Assembly: GCF_947498825.1 (NCBI RefSeq)
Contig: NZ_CANMLV010000033.1
Location: 1 to 32,425, forward strand
Length of the DNA: 32,425 nt
Direction: 5' to 3'
Source of the DNA: an uncultured Cedecea sp.
GTDB lineage: Bacteria > Pseudomonadota > Gammaproteobacteria > Enterobacterales > Enterobacteriaceae
Part shown: in pieces, positions 1 to 8,907 of the stretch
Position numbering within the stretch: position 1 is the first letter of the stretch
How the letters are laid out: each line of letters begins with the position of its first letter
The notes under the pieces: generated by a model
Databases searched by the model: none
What the model saw: the letters and a program-made list of their open reading frames with translations, nothing else
What the model was told of the DNA's origin: nothing
Program-made: the position numbers and the translations under genes

Positions 1-103
1 TTTGAAATAAATACGCTCTTTTGCTCAACCTGCACTGAAAAATGTGTCTCGCTCATGGCCTTACAGATAAACGGGGGATAAACTGAAACCCATTCAGCGC
101 CGG

Positions 104-412
104 CTATAAAGACTGTTTTATGCCTGTATGTTTACTCTGTCCAGCGTTGCTGCCTTCATTCAGGGAACGGATGTTTTTTAATAAATAATCAAAGAAATCA
201 TCCAGGTTATAATTATACGCTTTTAAGAAAAATATTATATCGCTTAACGGGATGCCGGTTTTGTTTCGTTCGTAACGGGAAATATGCTGCTGGCTTTTAG
301 ACAAGAGCGCCCCCATTTGTTTTCCGGTTAACCCACACTCAAGGCGCTTACATTTAAAATAACCACTCATTAACATATTTAATCTGTCATCGATAATTTG
401 TCGGTCATTCAT
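104..412 (-). CDS. MrpJ-type XRE helix-turn-helix regulator
   Basis: This 102-residue protein carries one XRE/Cro-type helix-turn-helix at about residues 20-65. The recognition-helix region SKSQQHISRYERNKTGIP matches the S-x-QQ-x-S-RYE-x(3)-G-x(2) pattern of MrpJ-family proteins, which are small cytoplasmic regulators usually encoded in or near fimbrial operons and often reciprocally control fimbriae and motility. The length fits that family. The ATG is preceded by a G-rich Shine-Dalgarno run on the minus strand. Its neighbour on the right is an MCP under FliA control, which would suit a motility link, while the fimbrial operon of this window lies 23 kb away. The fold assignment is firm; the MrpJ label is from motif memory, and the targets are unknown. 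Confidence 0.75.
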   Translation of the reverse strand: MNDRQIIDDRLNMLMSGYFKCKRLECGLTGKQMGALLSKSQQHISRYERNKTGIPLSDIIFFLKAYNYNLDDFFDYLLKNIRSLNEGSNAGQSKHTGIKQSL

Positions 413-488
413 ATTTCCCCCCTGAGTATTGCCTGTTTTTGTTGAGTAGATTTAATCAGAATAGTCGCATTGCGTAAAATCGATTAAA

Positions 489-533
489 ACATTCAAAATG
501 TACAAATGTGATAGTTTGCATCTATTGATGCAA
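489..533. promoter_or_regulatory. Paired inverted repeats upstream of the XRE gene
   Basis: ACATT-CAA-AATGT lies at 489-501 and the perfect repeat TTGCATC-TATT-GATGCAA at 516-533. They sit 77-121 bp upstream of the XRE start at 412. The size and symmetry suit a dimeric helix-turn-helix operator, possibly autoregulatory; that role is inferred from position only. Confidence 0.4.
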
Positions 534-1145
534 GTTTATTGATCGGCTGAGACGATCGAAATCATCCGGGAAATAAAGTAACGCATTGATTTAGCTGCGC
601 TTAAATTTAATTTTATATTATTGTACTGAATGTGTTAATTAACTGATAATACGCTTTTTTCGCGTATGAAAAGTCGAATATAATTTATTTTAATATGATA
701 GCAGAGTTTTAAATTGCTTTTATTGCTTTGCTTGGCTCATTATTCCGTAGATTTTATATATGACAAACATTAGGCCTGGTCATTGGCTTTAATCCGGATT
801 TATTCACTATCAGCATGCTTTTTTACAAGAATAAATCACCAAATAAACATTAATATAACAACTTATTGCGCAAATGTTACAAACCCTATTTTTGAATAAC
901 GTAATCCGTAGTGAATATATTTTCTCACTCTCTGGTTATGGGAGGCAGATCGAATACACACCGCCTCATCATCACTGAGCCTGAATATTTAATGCCCCGC
1001 GTGGTGAGGAAATGTCATGCATAAAGTGGTTCATTGATGTGGCGGGTTTGATGTCTGTGTTCATTTCCCTGAAACGGGATCGCCATCATTATTTTTTCAC
1101 CTCAATATTGACAGAGAACCATATAATCAAACACGATTTACAGAA

Positions 1146-1286
1146 ATGCAGATGGCTGACACGCTAAAAACACCTGAACCCAATATAAAAACGAAAGAAA
1201 CCTTCCGTTATAACAGAAGCCGTCATGCAATACGCCACGAAGTGAACGTCAAATATGACGGAATGAAAGCGAGTAAGGTTAACTAA
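1146..1286 (+). CDS. Doubtful small open reading frame, 46 codons
   Basis: A frame opens at ATG 1146 (alternative ATG at 1152) and closes at TAA 1284-1286. The predicted 46-residue product is basic and hydrophilic, rich in Lys, Arg, Asn and Thr. I do not recognise it. There is no good ribosome-binding site upstream and no obvious neighbour relationship. It may be a short orphan protein, a remnant, or chance; conservation in related genomes would be needed to accept it. Confidence 0.15.
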   Translation: MQMADTLKTPEPNIKTKETFRYNRSRHAIRHEVNVKYDGMKASKVN

Positions 1287-1651
1287 TTAAACGAGCCGGA
1301 AAGTAAAGCCCCGGATGAAAAGTGCCTGCGGACGTTATTCTGGGTTACCTTTCACTTTTTTGTGTAACGTTGATTAAAGAAAATGCATTCCACGCTCTTC
1401 GAAAGAAAAGCGGTTTCACGGCATGATTCTCGCTCAATATTTGTCATCAGCAAGCGCACACCCAGGATCACCTTATAGTCTGATTTTCAGAGTATGAAAG
1501 TCTATATGTCGCTCAAGGCAGTACTTGGGGGCATCTGTCGGTTAAACATATATAACCCTCTCTCTTTCTTACTCAGGAGTGGCGTGCTGGCTAGCCCTGA
1601 AGTCTTTGTGTCCATTTCCCCTGAACTGATGTTTTGAGATTTTTTTCTGAA

Positions 1652-1678
1652 TAAAGATTTTTATCCTTATGCCGAAAA
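1652..1678 (+). promoter_or_regulatory. FliA (sigma-28) flagellar-class promoter
   Basis: TAAAGATT at 1652-1659 and GCCGAAAA at 1671-1678 are separated by exactly 11 bases. This closely matches the enterobacterial FliA consensus TAAAGTTT-N11-GCCGATAA. It points at the MCP gene whose ATG is at 1712, giving a leader of about 25-30 nt. It implies that the chemoreceptor is expressed as a class 3 flagellar gene. Confidence 0.88.
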
Positions 1679-1711
1679 TAGTCTCAACTCTCCCTTTTCC
1701 AGTAAAGAACC

Positions 1712-3256
1712 ATGAAAATCTCAACGCGACTCAGTTTCGGTTTTGGTACGTTAATCATTTTCTTCTCCATATGCATAGTGGTTGCCATTTATTCTTTGTA
1801 TCAGGCAAAAAGCACCCTTGAATCTGTGGTTCAAGGAGATATGGAAAAAACAAAACTGATCACAGACCTGACGCTTATTCAGCGTGATATGGCGATAACA
1901 GTAAGAAACCTTGCATTATTTACCGACGAAAAAGGTATTGAGGAGCAATCAGCCCGGCTTGAAAAATTAAAACAACAGTTCACCGATAACAGTACGCTGC
2001 TGGGGCAGATGATAGACCGGTCTGTTAATAGCACTGAATTTAAAGCATTTGAATCGATAGAGAGCAGCGAAAAAAATGCGCTGGATTCGTTCAGCAACAC
2101 TATCCCCATAGCCTTAGGGCACGATAATGAAGCCACAGTGAAGTTTCTTCTGGAGATAGTAAGACCGGCTCAAGTCCCACTGATTGACGGCCTGGCCCTT
2201 ATGAGCCAGGAACTCACTCGGCGGTCTGATGATGCGGTTGCAGAAAACAGTATAACGACTGAACGAGCCTATATTATTTTACTGGTGTTGTTAGTCATCG
2301 CCGTGGTGTTTGGCCTGTCCGCCAGTATTTATTTGATTCGTAAACTGATGGGCGAACTCGGAGGGGAACCTGCCGATGCCCAGCGTCTCGCGTATGGAAT
2401 TTCACAGGGAGACCTGACCTCAGCCGTTCAGCTACGAAAAAATGATACCCGCAGTCTGATGGCCTCGCTATCCAGAATGCAGGATCAGCTTCGCAGCATC
2501 GTTTCAGAGATTAAGGATGGTTCTACTTCTGTTGCGCTGTCGTCAAATGAAATCTCAAAAGGTAACAATGAGCTGGCCTCGCGCACGGAAGAACAAGCGG
2601 CTGCACTTCAGCAAACAGCAGCAAGCATGGAACAGTTAACGGCCACCGTTCAGAGTAACAGCACAATGGCCAGACAAACGGCAAATGCAGCAAGGGATAC
2701 GGCTTCGCTAGTAAAAAATGGCGAAAAAGATATCAGACGCATGTCGGATACTATGGGTGATATTTCGCAAAGTGCCGCTAAGGTGAAGGACATTACTTCA
2801 GTCATCGAGAGTATTGCATTTCAGACCAATATCCTTGCGCTCAACGCTGCGGTAGAAGCTGCGCGCGCTGGTGAAAGCGGACGTGGATTTGCTGTGGTAG
2901 CATCGGAAGTCAGGACCCTGGCGCAACGCAGCTCCACGGCGGCAAAAGATATTAAGTCCCTGATAGAGCAGACGGTGAGTCAGGTTGAATGCGGTGTAAT
3001 GGTAGCCAATGAAACCGGTCAAAACAGCATGAAAGTTATTAATCTGGTTGAAGAACTCGCCACATCAATGGATGACATAGCTCAGTCATCGGCTGAGCAG
3101 ATGCAGGGGATCTCCCAGGTGAGTGTGGCTGTGAGCCAGATGGATGGGGTAACGCAGAATAACTCCGCATTGGTGGAGGAATCCTCAACTGCCTCTCAGT
3201 CACTTTCTGAGCAGGCCCAGAGTCTGCGTCTCATCGTGGAAACATTCAAGCTATGA
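1712..3256 (+). CDS. Methyl-accepting chemotaxis protein
   Basis: A 514-residue transmembrane chemoreceptor with the classical enterobacterial layout: membrane segment 1 at about 8-30, a periplasmic helical sensing domain at about 31-187, membrane segment 2 at about 188-210, a HAMP linker at about 210-262 and a long cytoplasmic coiled coil. The hairpin tip that binds CheW and CheA is clear from SIAFQTNILALNAAVEAARA through GFAVVASEVRTLAQRS. The length is typical for Tsr/Tar-type receptors. The C-terminus ends ETFKL and lacks the NWETF-type pentapeptide that tethers CheR and CheB, so it probably relies on major receptors for efficient adaptation. The ligand cannot be read from the sequence; the periplasmic part looks like a four-helix bundle. 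A FliA promoter lies directly upstream. Confidence 0.95.
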   Translation: MKISTRLSFGFGTLIIFFSICIVVAIYSLYQAKSTLESVVQGDMEKTKLITDLTLIQRDMAITVRNLALFTDEKGIEEQSARLEKLKQQFTDNSTLLGQMIDRSVNSTEFKAFESIESSEKNALDSFSNTIPIALGHDNEATVKFLLEIVRPAQVPLIDGLALMSQELTRRSDDAVAENSITTERAYIILLVLLVIAVVFGLSASIYLIRKLMGELGGEPADAQRLAYGISQGDLTSAVQLRKNDTRSLMASLSRMQDQLRSIVSEIKDGSTSVALSSNEISKGNNELASRTEEQAAALQQTAASMEQLTATVQSNSTMARQTANAARDTASLVKNGEKDIRRMSDTMGDISQSAAKVKDITSVIESIAFQTNILALNAAVEAARAGESGRGFAVVASEVRTLAQRSSTAAKDIKSLIEQTVSQVECGVMVANETGQNSMKVINLVEELATSMDDIAQSSAEQMQGISQVSVAVSQMDGVTQNNSALVEESSTASQSLSEQAQSLRLIVETFKL

Positions 3257-3264
3257 ATCAATAA

Positions 3265-3292
3265 CACTTATTGCCGCCCCTGGGGATAAGTG
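3265..3292 (+). terminator. Possible hairpin after the MCP gene
   Basis: CACTTAT at 3265-3271 can pair with ATAAGTG at 3286-3292, and an inner CCCC/GGGG can add to the stem. It starts 8 bases after the MCP stop. There is no following T-run, so it would be a weak or factor-dependent terminator, or an RNA 3'-end stabiliser. The remaining intergenic stretch to 3556 shows nothing I can support. Confidence 0.35.
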
Positions 3293-3556
3293 ACTTACAA
3301 ATATCATTATCAGGCATTGTGTGTTGCTAACAACGCTGAGCATAGCTACAGGTCGGGGGATATCCGGTGCCTGTGGCTATGTTGTGACATCTTGCAGGCG
3401 TAGTAAGACGGGCTCTGGCGCGGACAAGCAACAACTGGACAAAATTTTCTGTTGATTGCGTATTCCCGCCAGGCCAACAGCACCTGGCAAGATATGAATG
3501 ACAGCAGAATAAATACCGTCAGTAATGTGTCATCACCACCAGCGGAGAGCGACTAT

Positions 3557-4561
3557 TTAATGCCCGTGTTTCATCATATCCAGCGTCAGTAATTTCAGGT
3601 TTTCACCTTGCTGGAAATGACCGCTTACGTTCCCTGCAATGCCATTCTCCAGAGTAAGAGAATCCACCAGATTGAGCTTGGACTGCGAAGATGAGCTGGA
3701 GAAATCAAGTTCATCAAAATTAACCCATACAATATTCGGCCGCGTTGTTGACTCGAAGACATAGCGACGGTGGGTTAAATCCATCACAACCTGCCACAGT
3801 GTTTGCGAAGCATCAGGTTTGCCCGGATCGGGCATGCGGAAAGGCTGAGCCACATTGCGCATTACGCTGAACATTGCAGCAATAGCTTCAGTTTGTGATG
3901 CAGGCTGACTCAGGCGGCTGACGTAGTAACTGGCTCTGGCAAAACGGTCGCTGGCCAATGTAGAACCAGGCAGAGGTTGTTCACCACCCAATCCACTGAA
4001 AGAGCGAACCTGAACCAGTTGCTTATCATAGGTGGGTGAGTTCGTCATCACGCGATATTCCGGACTGTGATAGATAACTGCCTTTCCGGCGCTGTATTCG
4101 ATGATACATGAGTCACCTTTGGCATCATCCAGTGCGAGATGGATAGTCGGAGGGCTTCCACCGGTGGGATCCTCCATTTGAATAACTTGCACCCCAGACT
4201 TCTCAGTCCAGTCAACCGCCTCAGCGACAGTTGAAAAGTTATCGAGAAAATATTGTAACCAGATAGCCTGACTCAGTTGCGTACGGGAAGGGTCTGGTTC
4301 ACCGTAGTCGGACTCCGCAAGCCATAAAATATGACCTGCAAGGCCAGCTTCATTCATACCATCCACAGAGATGAGATCAAACGCCGTGGCCACTACGCTT
4401 CCGTAACGGGAGGTCCAGGTCAGAGCGCCATTTACACCATCATTGCGAGTGATCCCCCGAGGCTGCATCCAGAGGTTCGTCATCAGATCCTTCCGGAAGT
4501 CCATATTACGCCCAACAATAACAGCACCATTCGCATCCGGCCAAACAACACGTGTACACAT
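3557..4561 (-). CDS. Linear amide C-N hydrolase (choloylglycine hydrolase family)
   Basis: A 334-residue N-terminal-nucleophile hydrolase of the bile-salt hydrolase/penicillin V acylase family. The start MCTRVVW places Cys2 as the nucleophile exposed once Met1 is removed, and GRNMDFR at about 17-23 supplies the conserved Arg and Asp of the active site. No signal peptide is present, as expected, because the cysteine must become N-terminal; the protein is probably cytoplasmic. Members cleave linear amides such as conjugated bile salts or penicillin V, and some Gram-negative members cleave N-acyl-homoserine lactones; the substrate cannot be decided here. It lies about 140 bp downstream of the LysR gene on the same strand, so it might be co-transcribed. 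The fold is sure, the substrate open. Confidence 0.85.
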   Translation of the reverse strand: MCTRVVWPDANGAVIVGRNMDFRKDLMTNLWMQPRGITRNDGVNGALTWTSRYGSVVATAFDLISVDGMNEAGLAGHILWLAESDYGEPDPSRTQLSQAIWLQYFLDNFSTVAEAVDWTEKSGVQVIQMEDPTGGSPPTIHLALDDAKGDSCIIEYSAGKAVIYHSPEYRVMTNSPTYDKQLVQVRSFSGLGGEQPLPGSTLASDRFARASYYVSRLSQPASQTEAIAAMFSVMRNVAQPFRMPDPGKPDASQTLWQVVMDLTHRRYVFESTTRPNIVWVNFDELDFSSSSSQSKLNLVDSLTLENGIAGNVSGHFQQGENLKLLTLDMMKHGH

Positions 4562-4703
4562 AATTATCCCCTGATTCTGTTGTCGACGAGAAAAGTATCA
4601 TGGAGGATATCCTATGTCATAGAAAATGGATTTAACAGCAGTCGCCATGCTGATTGAATATTCTCCAGAAGCGCAAATCTGGCTAAAAGTTGACGTCTGA
4701 AGG

Positions 4704-5618
4704 TTATATTTTCGTTCCCGCTGGCCTTGTATACCGTAACGCCTCGACAATCAGTCGGAAAGCGGGCGAAGGCTGGCGCCGGCTCGGATAATAGAGAAAG
4801 TAACCCGGAGAGGGCTCGCACCACTCTTCAAGCACGCGGATAAGCCGCCCTTCTTCAATGTGTGGGGCAAATTCTTCTTCCGGCAGCGAGGCGATGCCGG
4901 CTCCCATCAGCGCTGCCTCAACCATAGGAGGGGTCGTGTTAAAAATCAGCTGTCCGTCTACACGCACGCTTTGGAGCTTTCCCTGCCGGATAAAATCCCA
5001 AGTGTATATTCCCCCGCCGGACTGCATACGCATATTAATGCAGTTATGTTTCAGCAGATCGTGAGGCTTTTCGGGCCTGGGGTACTTTTTAAAGTAGTCC
5101 GGTGAAGCAGCAATGGCAACACGCAGCGGCGGGCCAATCGGTACCGCAATCATGTCTTTATCTATGGTGTCACCCAGTCGTATGCCCATATCAAAACGAT
5201 CCGCCACGATATCCAGGAAACCATAGTTAATATCATACTCTACCCTGATGTCCGGATATTCCTGCAATAACGGCGTAATTTTCAGCAACAGCAGTGTCCG
5301 CAGGACATGGTCTCCGCAAGTGATCCGCACCGTACCTCCCGGCTTGTCGCGCATTTCGGTCAGCGCGTCCAACTCGGATTCAATTTCATCAAACCGATGG
5401 CCGATGGTATTTAACAGGCGCTCGCCAGCAGCGGTCGGAGAAACGCTTCGCGTGGTACGGTTCAGTAATCTTATATCCAGCTGTGCTTCAAGACCGTTAA
5501 TCGCCTGACTCAACGCCGACTGTGTCACGCCCAGCAAAGCAGCCGCCCGGGTAAAACTCCCTTCGCGCGCAATGGTCACGAAGTACATCAGGTCGTTAAG
5601 GTTTCGTCTGGCCATCAT
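4704..5618 (-). CDS. LysR-family transcriptional regulator
   Basis: About 304 residues with the standard LysR plan. The N-terminal winged helix (residues about 1-65) includes FVTIAREGSFTRAAALLGVT followed by QSALSQAINGLE, then a linker helix and a substrate-binding-protein-like effector domain from about residue 90. I place the start at ATG 5618, behind an AGAAG-like ribosome-binding site; a TTG two codons upstream and a second ATG at 5615 are alternatives. It is divergent from the alpha/beta hydrolase and MFS genes, the usual arrangement for a LysR protein that controls its neighbour, and an inverted repeat lies between them. The effector is unknown. The family call is secure. Confidence 0.93.
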   Translation of the reverse strand: MMARRNLNDLMYFVTIAREGSFTRAAALLGVTQSALSQAINGLEAQLDIRLLNRTTRSVSPTAAGERLLNTIGHRFDEIESELDALTEMRDKPGGTVRITCGDHVLRTLLLLKITPLLQEYPDIRVEYDINYGFLDIVADRFDMGIRLGDTIDKDMIAVPIGPPLRVAIAASPDYFKKYPRPEKPHDLLKHNCINMRMQSGGGIYTWDFIRQGKLQSVRVDGQLIFNTTPPMVEAALMGAGIASLPEEEFAPHIEEGRLIRVLEEWCEPSPGYFLYYPSRRQPSPAFRLIVEALRYTRPAGTKI

Positions 5619-5654
5619 GTTCAACTTCTGCTCAAAAGTCTTTATTAATTAGCT

Positions 5655-5687
5655 TAGCTTATAAGGTTATTCAGTATAAATAAGCTA
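5655..5687. promoter_or_regulatory. Candidate LysR operator, inverted repeat
   Basis: TAGCTTAT at 5655-5662 and ATAAGCTA at 5680-5687 form a perfect 8-bp inverted repeat with a 17-bp spacer, starting 37 bp upstream of the LysR start in the divergent intergenic region. LysR proteins bind interrupted dyads in such places. The assignment to this regulator is inferred. Confidence 0.5.
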
Positions 5688-5721
5688 GTCACCACAGACA
5701 ACATTACGGATGATAACTGCC

Positions 5722-5850
5722 ATGAACATGCTTCCACACACACCTAACTGGTCACGTACTCTTTTGCCTCTGGGGAAAATCGATCAGGGTCTGGAGATCC
5801 TCTCACAACCCGGCCCCTACAACCTGCATATAGAGCGAATGGCTCCCTGA
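5722..5850 (+). CDS. Unrecognised small open reading frame, 42 codons
   Basis: ATG 5722 opens a frame that closes at TGA 5848-5850 and encodes 42 residues beginning MNMLPHTPNWSRTLLPL. Composition is protein-like (Trp, Pro, His and a balanced charge), unlike random AT-rich translation, and it lies 37 bp before the alpha/beta hydrolase on the same strand. Its ribosome-binding site is poor. It could be the 5' remnant of a longer decayed gene, a short translated leader, or chance. I do not recognise a family. Confidence 0.3.
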   Translation: MNMLPHTPNWSRTLLPLGKIDQGLEILSQPGPYNLHIERMAP

Positions 5851-5887
5851 ATCTCACCTGTAATGTTACGCGAAAGGATTATCTGTC

Positions 5888-7000
5888 ATGACTAAAAATA
5901 TTATTACCCATGATGTGAAACTGTCTGCTGTCCCGGATACACGCCGGCGCACAATGCTAAAACTCACCGCAGCCGGAATGGTAGCAGCAGGTGTCAGTAT
6001 GATGCTTCCTGCCAGTGCACAGGCACAGAAAGACCTGCCGCTCACCGATGAGTGGGACAAGGTTTTTAAGAAAAGCGGCCGGGTTGAACATCGCAAAGTG
6101 ACGTTCAAGAACCGTTACGGCATCACCCTCGTTGCCGATATTTATCAGCCAAAGAATACCACCGGAAAGCTTCCTGCTCTCGCAGTAGGCGGGCCATTCG
6201 GGGCCGTAAAAGAGCAATCTTCCGGTTTGTACGCGCAGACCATGGCAGAACGCGGTTTTATCACGCTGGCATTTGACCCTTCTTATACCGGCGAGAGCGG
6301 AGGCGAACCACGTAACGTGACTTCACCGGATATCAGCGTAGAAGATTTCAGCGCAGCGGTTGATTGCCTGGGCCTGCAGCCGAATGTTGATCGGGAGCGC
6401 ATCGGTATCATCGGTATCTGCGGCTGGGGCGGAATGGCATTGAGCGCGGCCGCAGTGGATAAACGTATCAAAGCTGTTGTTGCCAGCACCATGTATGACA
6501 TAACACGGGTTGTGTCTAAGGGATACAACGACAGCGTTACGCCTGAGCAGCGTATGCAGACACTGGTCACTTTAAGCCAGCAGCGCTGGAAGGACGCTGA
6601 AACCGGTAAACCAGCGTATCAGGCCCCTTATAATGTGCTTAAGGGGGGAGACGCGCCCTTCCTGATTGAGTATCACGATTACTACATGACCCCACGTGGC
6701 TACCATCCTCGTGCCGTTAACTCCGGAAATGCCTGGACGCAGACCATGCCGTTGCCGTTTATGAATATGCCCATACTAACCTATATCCGGGAAATCTCGC
6801 CGCGACCTGTACTTTTTATTCATGGAGAAAAAGCCCATTCGCGCTATTTCAGCGAAACAGCCTTTGCAGCAGCGGCGGAGCCCAAGGAGATGGTTATCAT
6901 TCCCGATGCGGTTCACGTCGATCTCTACGACCAAATGGACAAAATTCCTTTTGACAAATTGACCGTTTTTTTCAGAGAGAATCTGGCCGCCATGGCATAA
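5888..7000 (+). CDS. Tat-exported alpha/beta hydrolase, dienelactone-hydrolase-like
   Basis: A 370-residue alpha/beta hydrolase. The N-terminus carries a twin-arginine-type signal (RRR at 19-21, then a hydrophobic stretch ending PASAQAQ at about 41-47), so the mature enzyme should be periplasmic. The nucleophile elbow reads GICGWGG at about 176-182, giving cysteine (Cys178) in place of the usual serine, as in dienelactone hydrolases. A late VHVDLYD supplies the likely catalytic histidine. AAAGGA ten bases before the ATG is a good ribosome-binding site. It is divergent from a LysR gene and followed by an MFS exporter, suggesting one substrate-responsive unit. The natural substrate is unknown. 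Confidence 0.85.
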   Translation: MTKNIITHDVKLSAVPDTRRRTMLKLTAAGMVAAGVSMMLPASAQAQKDLPLTDEWDKVFKKSGRVEHRKVTFKNRYGITLVADIYQPKNTTGKLPALAVGGPFGAVKEQSSGLYAQTMAERGFITLAFDPSYTGESGGEPRNVTSPDISVEDFSAAVDCLGLQPNVDRERIGIIGICGWGGMALSAAAVDKRIKAVVASTMYDITRVVSKGYNDSVTPEQRMQTLVTLSQQRWKDAETGKPAYQAPYNVLKGGDAPFLIEYHDYYMTPRGYHPRAVNSGNAWTQTMPLPFMNMPILTYIREISPRPVLFIHGEKAHSRYFSETAFAAAAEPKEMVIIPDAVHVDLYDQMDKIPFDKLTVFFRENLAAMA

Positions 7001-7103
7001 AACTTCTGGACTGAGCGCCACTTACATCTCCGTATAATTGATCCTGACTGCACACAGACGACTCAGTGTGCAGTCGACCCTTTTTAAAAATAAAGAGCAT
7101 CCT

Positions 7104-8321
7104 ATGAATTTAGCGCGTTCAGAAGCTTCTGAAGACACGACCACGTCCCATGAAGTTCCTTCATTCTGGAGTGGCGTCTTTGCCATGTCAGTTTGCGCTT
7201 TTACGCTGGTCAGTTCAGAATTTCTGCCGGTGAGTCTGCTGACACCTATAGCAGCAGATCTGCACGTCAGCGAAGGTATGACCGGACAGGGCATTGCCAT
7301 TTCGGGTCTGTTTGCCGTCCTCACCAGTCTGTTTATCCCGGTAATTGCCGGCAGTCTTAACCGCAAAATGCTGTTACTGATGCTGACATTTGCCATGGGG
7401 CTGTCGGGTATCGTTGTTGCACTCGCACCTAACTACTCAACCTATATGCTGGGTCGTGCACTAATCGGAATAGCGGTTGGCGGCTTCTGGTCTATGTCAG
7501 CAGCCGCAGCCATTCACATGGTTCCAAAACGTGATATACCGCGTGCGCTGGCGCTGATTAACGGTGGTAACGCGCTTGCGACCGTTATCGCCGCACCAAT
7601 GGGCGCATGGCTTGACACCCTCATCGGATGGCGCGGCGCGTTTTTGTACCTGGTGCCTGTCTCCCTCATCGCCTTTGCCTGGCAATGGAAAGCGCTGCCG
7701 TCGATGCCCGCCCCCGCACGCGCGCCGGGTATCGCCAATGTATTCAACGTGTTTACCCTGTTCAGACATCCTGGTGTCATCGTGGGTATGCTAGCAAGCA
7801 GTTTGCTGTTTATGGGACAGTTCGGTCTGTTTACTTACATACGACCTTTTCTGGAAACCGTCACTGACGTACAGGGTACAAACATATCCCTTATCCTGTT
7901 GGTTATCGGCACAGCGGGTCTCATCGGTACAATATTGATTGGCCGGATCCTGCAACGTGCGTTTTATCAGACGTTGGTCGTCATTCCTGCGTTAATGGCG
8001 CTTATCGCCCTGGCGTTGATTAAATTCGGTGATGCTACCGGTGTTGTTATCGCACTTCTTGCACTCTGGGGGCTAACCGGCACTTCTGCCCCCGTGGGAT
8101 GGTGGGCCTGGATTACACGGGTATTCCCGGATGATGCTGAAGCAGGTGGCGGATTGTTTGTCGCCGTTGTGCAAATGTCTATTGCACTGGGATCAACCCT
8201 TGGCGGGCTATTCTTCGAGAGCGGTGGTTATCGCAATACCTTCTTTGCCAGTGCAGTTGTCCTCGTAGCCTGCTCTGTACTGACTATTTTGACAGCACGT
8301 AAGTTCTCCAGGCATCACTGA
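7104..8321 (+). CDS. MFS exporter, NepI-like
   Basis: A 405-residue, twelve-helix major facilitator protein of the drug:proton antiporter DHA1 group. EFLPVSLLTPIAADL near the first helix, LGRALIGIAVGGFWSMSAA around helix 4 and PVGWWAWITRVF in the second half closely resemble NepI (YicM), the E. coli purine-ribonucleoside exporter, as I remember it. I start it at ATG 7104, with AAAGAG upstream, rather than at an upstream in-frame start that would add 22 unlike residues. It lies about 100 bp after the hydrolase on the same strand and is probably co-transcribed. Substrate identity with NepI is not certain; it could export another small molecule linked to the hydrolase. Confidence 0.87.
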   Translation: MNLARSEASEDTTTSHEVPSFWSGVFAMSVCAFTLVSSEFLPVSLLTPIAADLHVSEGMTGQGIAISGLFAVLTSLFIPVIAGSLNRKMLLLMLTFAMGLSGIVVALAPNYSTYMLGRALIGIAVGGFWSMSAAAAIHMVPKRDIPRALALINGGNALATVIAAPMGAWLDTLIGWRGAFLYLVPVSLIAFAWQWKALPSMPAPARAPGIANVFNVFTLFRHPGVIVGMLASSLLFMGQFGLFTYIRPFLETVTDVQGTNISLILLVIGTAGLIGTILIGRILQRAFYQTLVVIPALMALIALALIKFGDATGVVIALLALWGLTGTSAPVGWWAWITRVFPDDAEAGGGLFVAVVQMSIALGSTLGGLFFESGGYRNTFFASAVVLVACSVLTILTARKFSRHH

Positions 8322-8384
8322 TGAATGACGGTTATCATCGATAATCTGTGCGGCCATTGCTCAATGCACTGTCCTGACATAAAG

Positions 8385-8404
8385 CCCGGTGCTCTCAGCC
8401 CGGG
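8385..8404 (+). terminator. Possible terminator after the MFS gene
   Basis: CCCGG at 8385-8389 pairs with CCGGG at 8400-8404 around a 10-base loop, and the following sequence is pyrimidine-rich with a TTTT. It is 64 bp after the MFS stop. The stem is short, so this is tentative. Confidence 0.35.
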
Positions 8405-8907
8405 TAACTCTCTTTTGCAAACCCAAGGTTATTTCTTTCCCTGTTGATGCCAATATGGCACACAAACACGACTATCCATTACAACAGTCTGTTTCTGTAG
8501 AAATGGACTCTGGCAGCGATCTATCGTGTTATGAAAAATATTATTGAATATAGATCTGACCGTAATAAAAAGTGACTTTGCCAGATATCTGGCTTCGCAG
8601 TTAGCAATAAGTATCACAGGAAATTATCCTTGATAACCTGTAAGCCACTTTTTCAGGTTATTAGCAGAATAGCCGTGAGATTATCTTCGTTTTATTCAAT
8701 AGGAACAATCTTGTTTATTGTCATTAGCGGTTCGTTCGCCTTATAGCGCCGTTGACGAAATATGAATTCATAAATGTGTTAATACTTGGCAAAAGGTATT
8801 GTGCATATTTTCCCCCAGCGTTTTATTATTTAATCTAAAACACCTTTTCATTTTATACACTTCCCTGCCTGACAGCTTAACTTCCTGGCAATATGATGAG
8901 TGAAGAG

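Larger units (their letters stand above)
413..1711. other. Gene-poor AT-rich region between XRE regulator and MCP
   Basis: About 1.3 kb without a convincing large gene. It is AT-rich on the left (413-950) and more mixed to the right. It holds two adjacent inverted repeats near 489-533, a doubtful 46-codon reading frame at 1146-1286, and the sigma-28 promoter at 1652-1678. I saw no tRNA-like fold or insertion-sequence ends. Confidence 0.6.

Noticed and set aside
1319-1366. Terminator formed by AAAAGTG and CACTTTTTT
   Set aside because: The stem is short and the loop about 30 bases, with no upstream gene to terminate.
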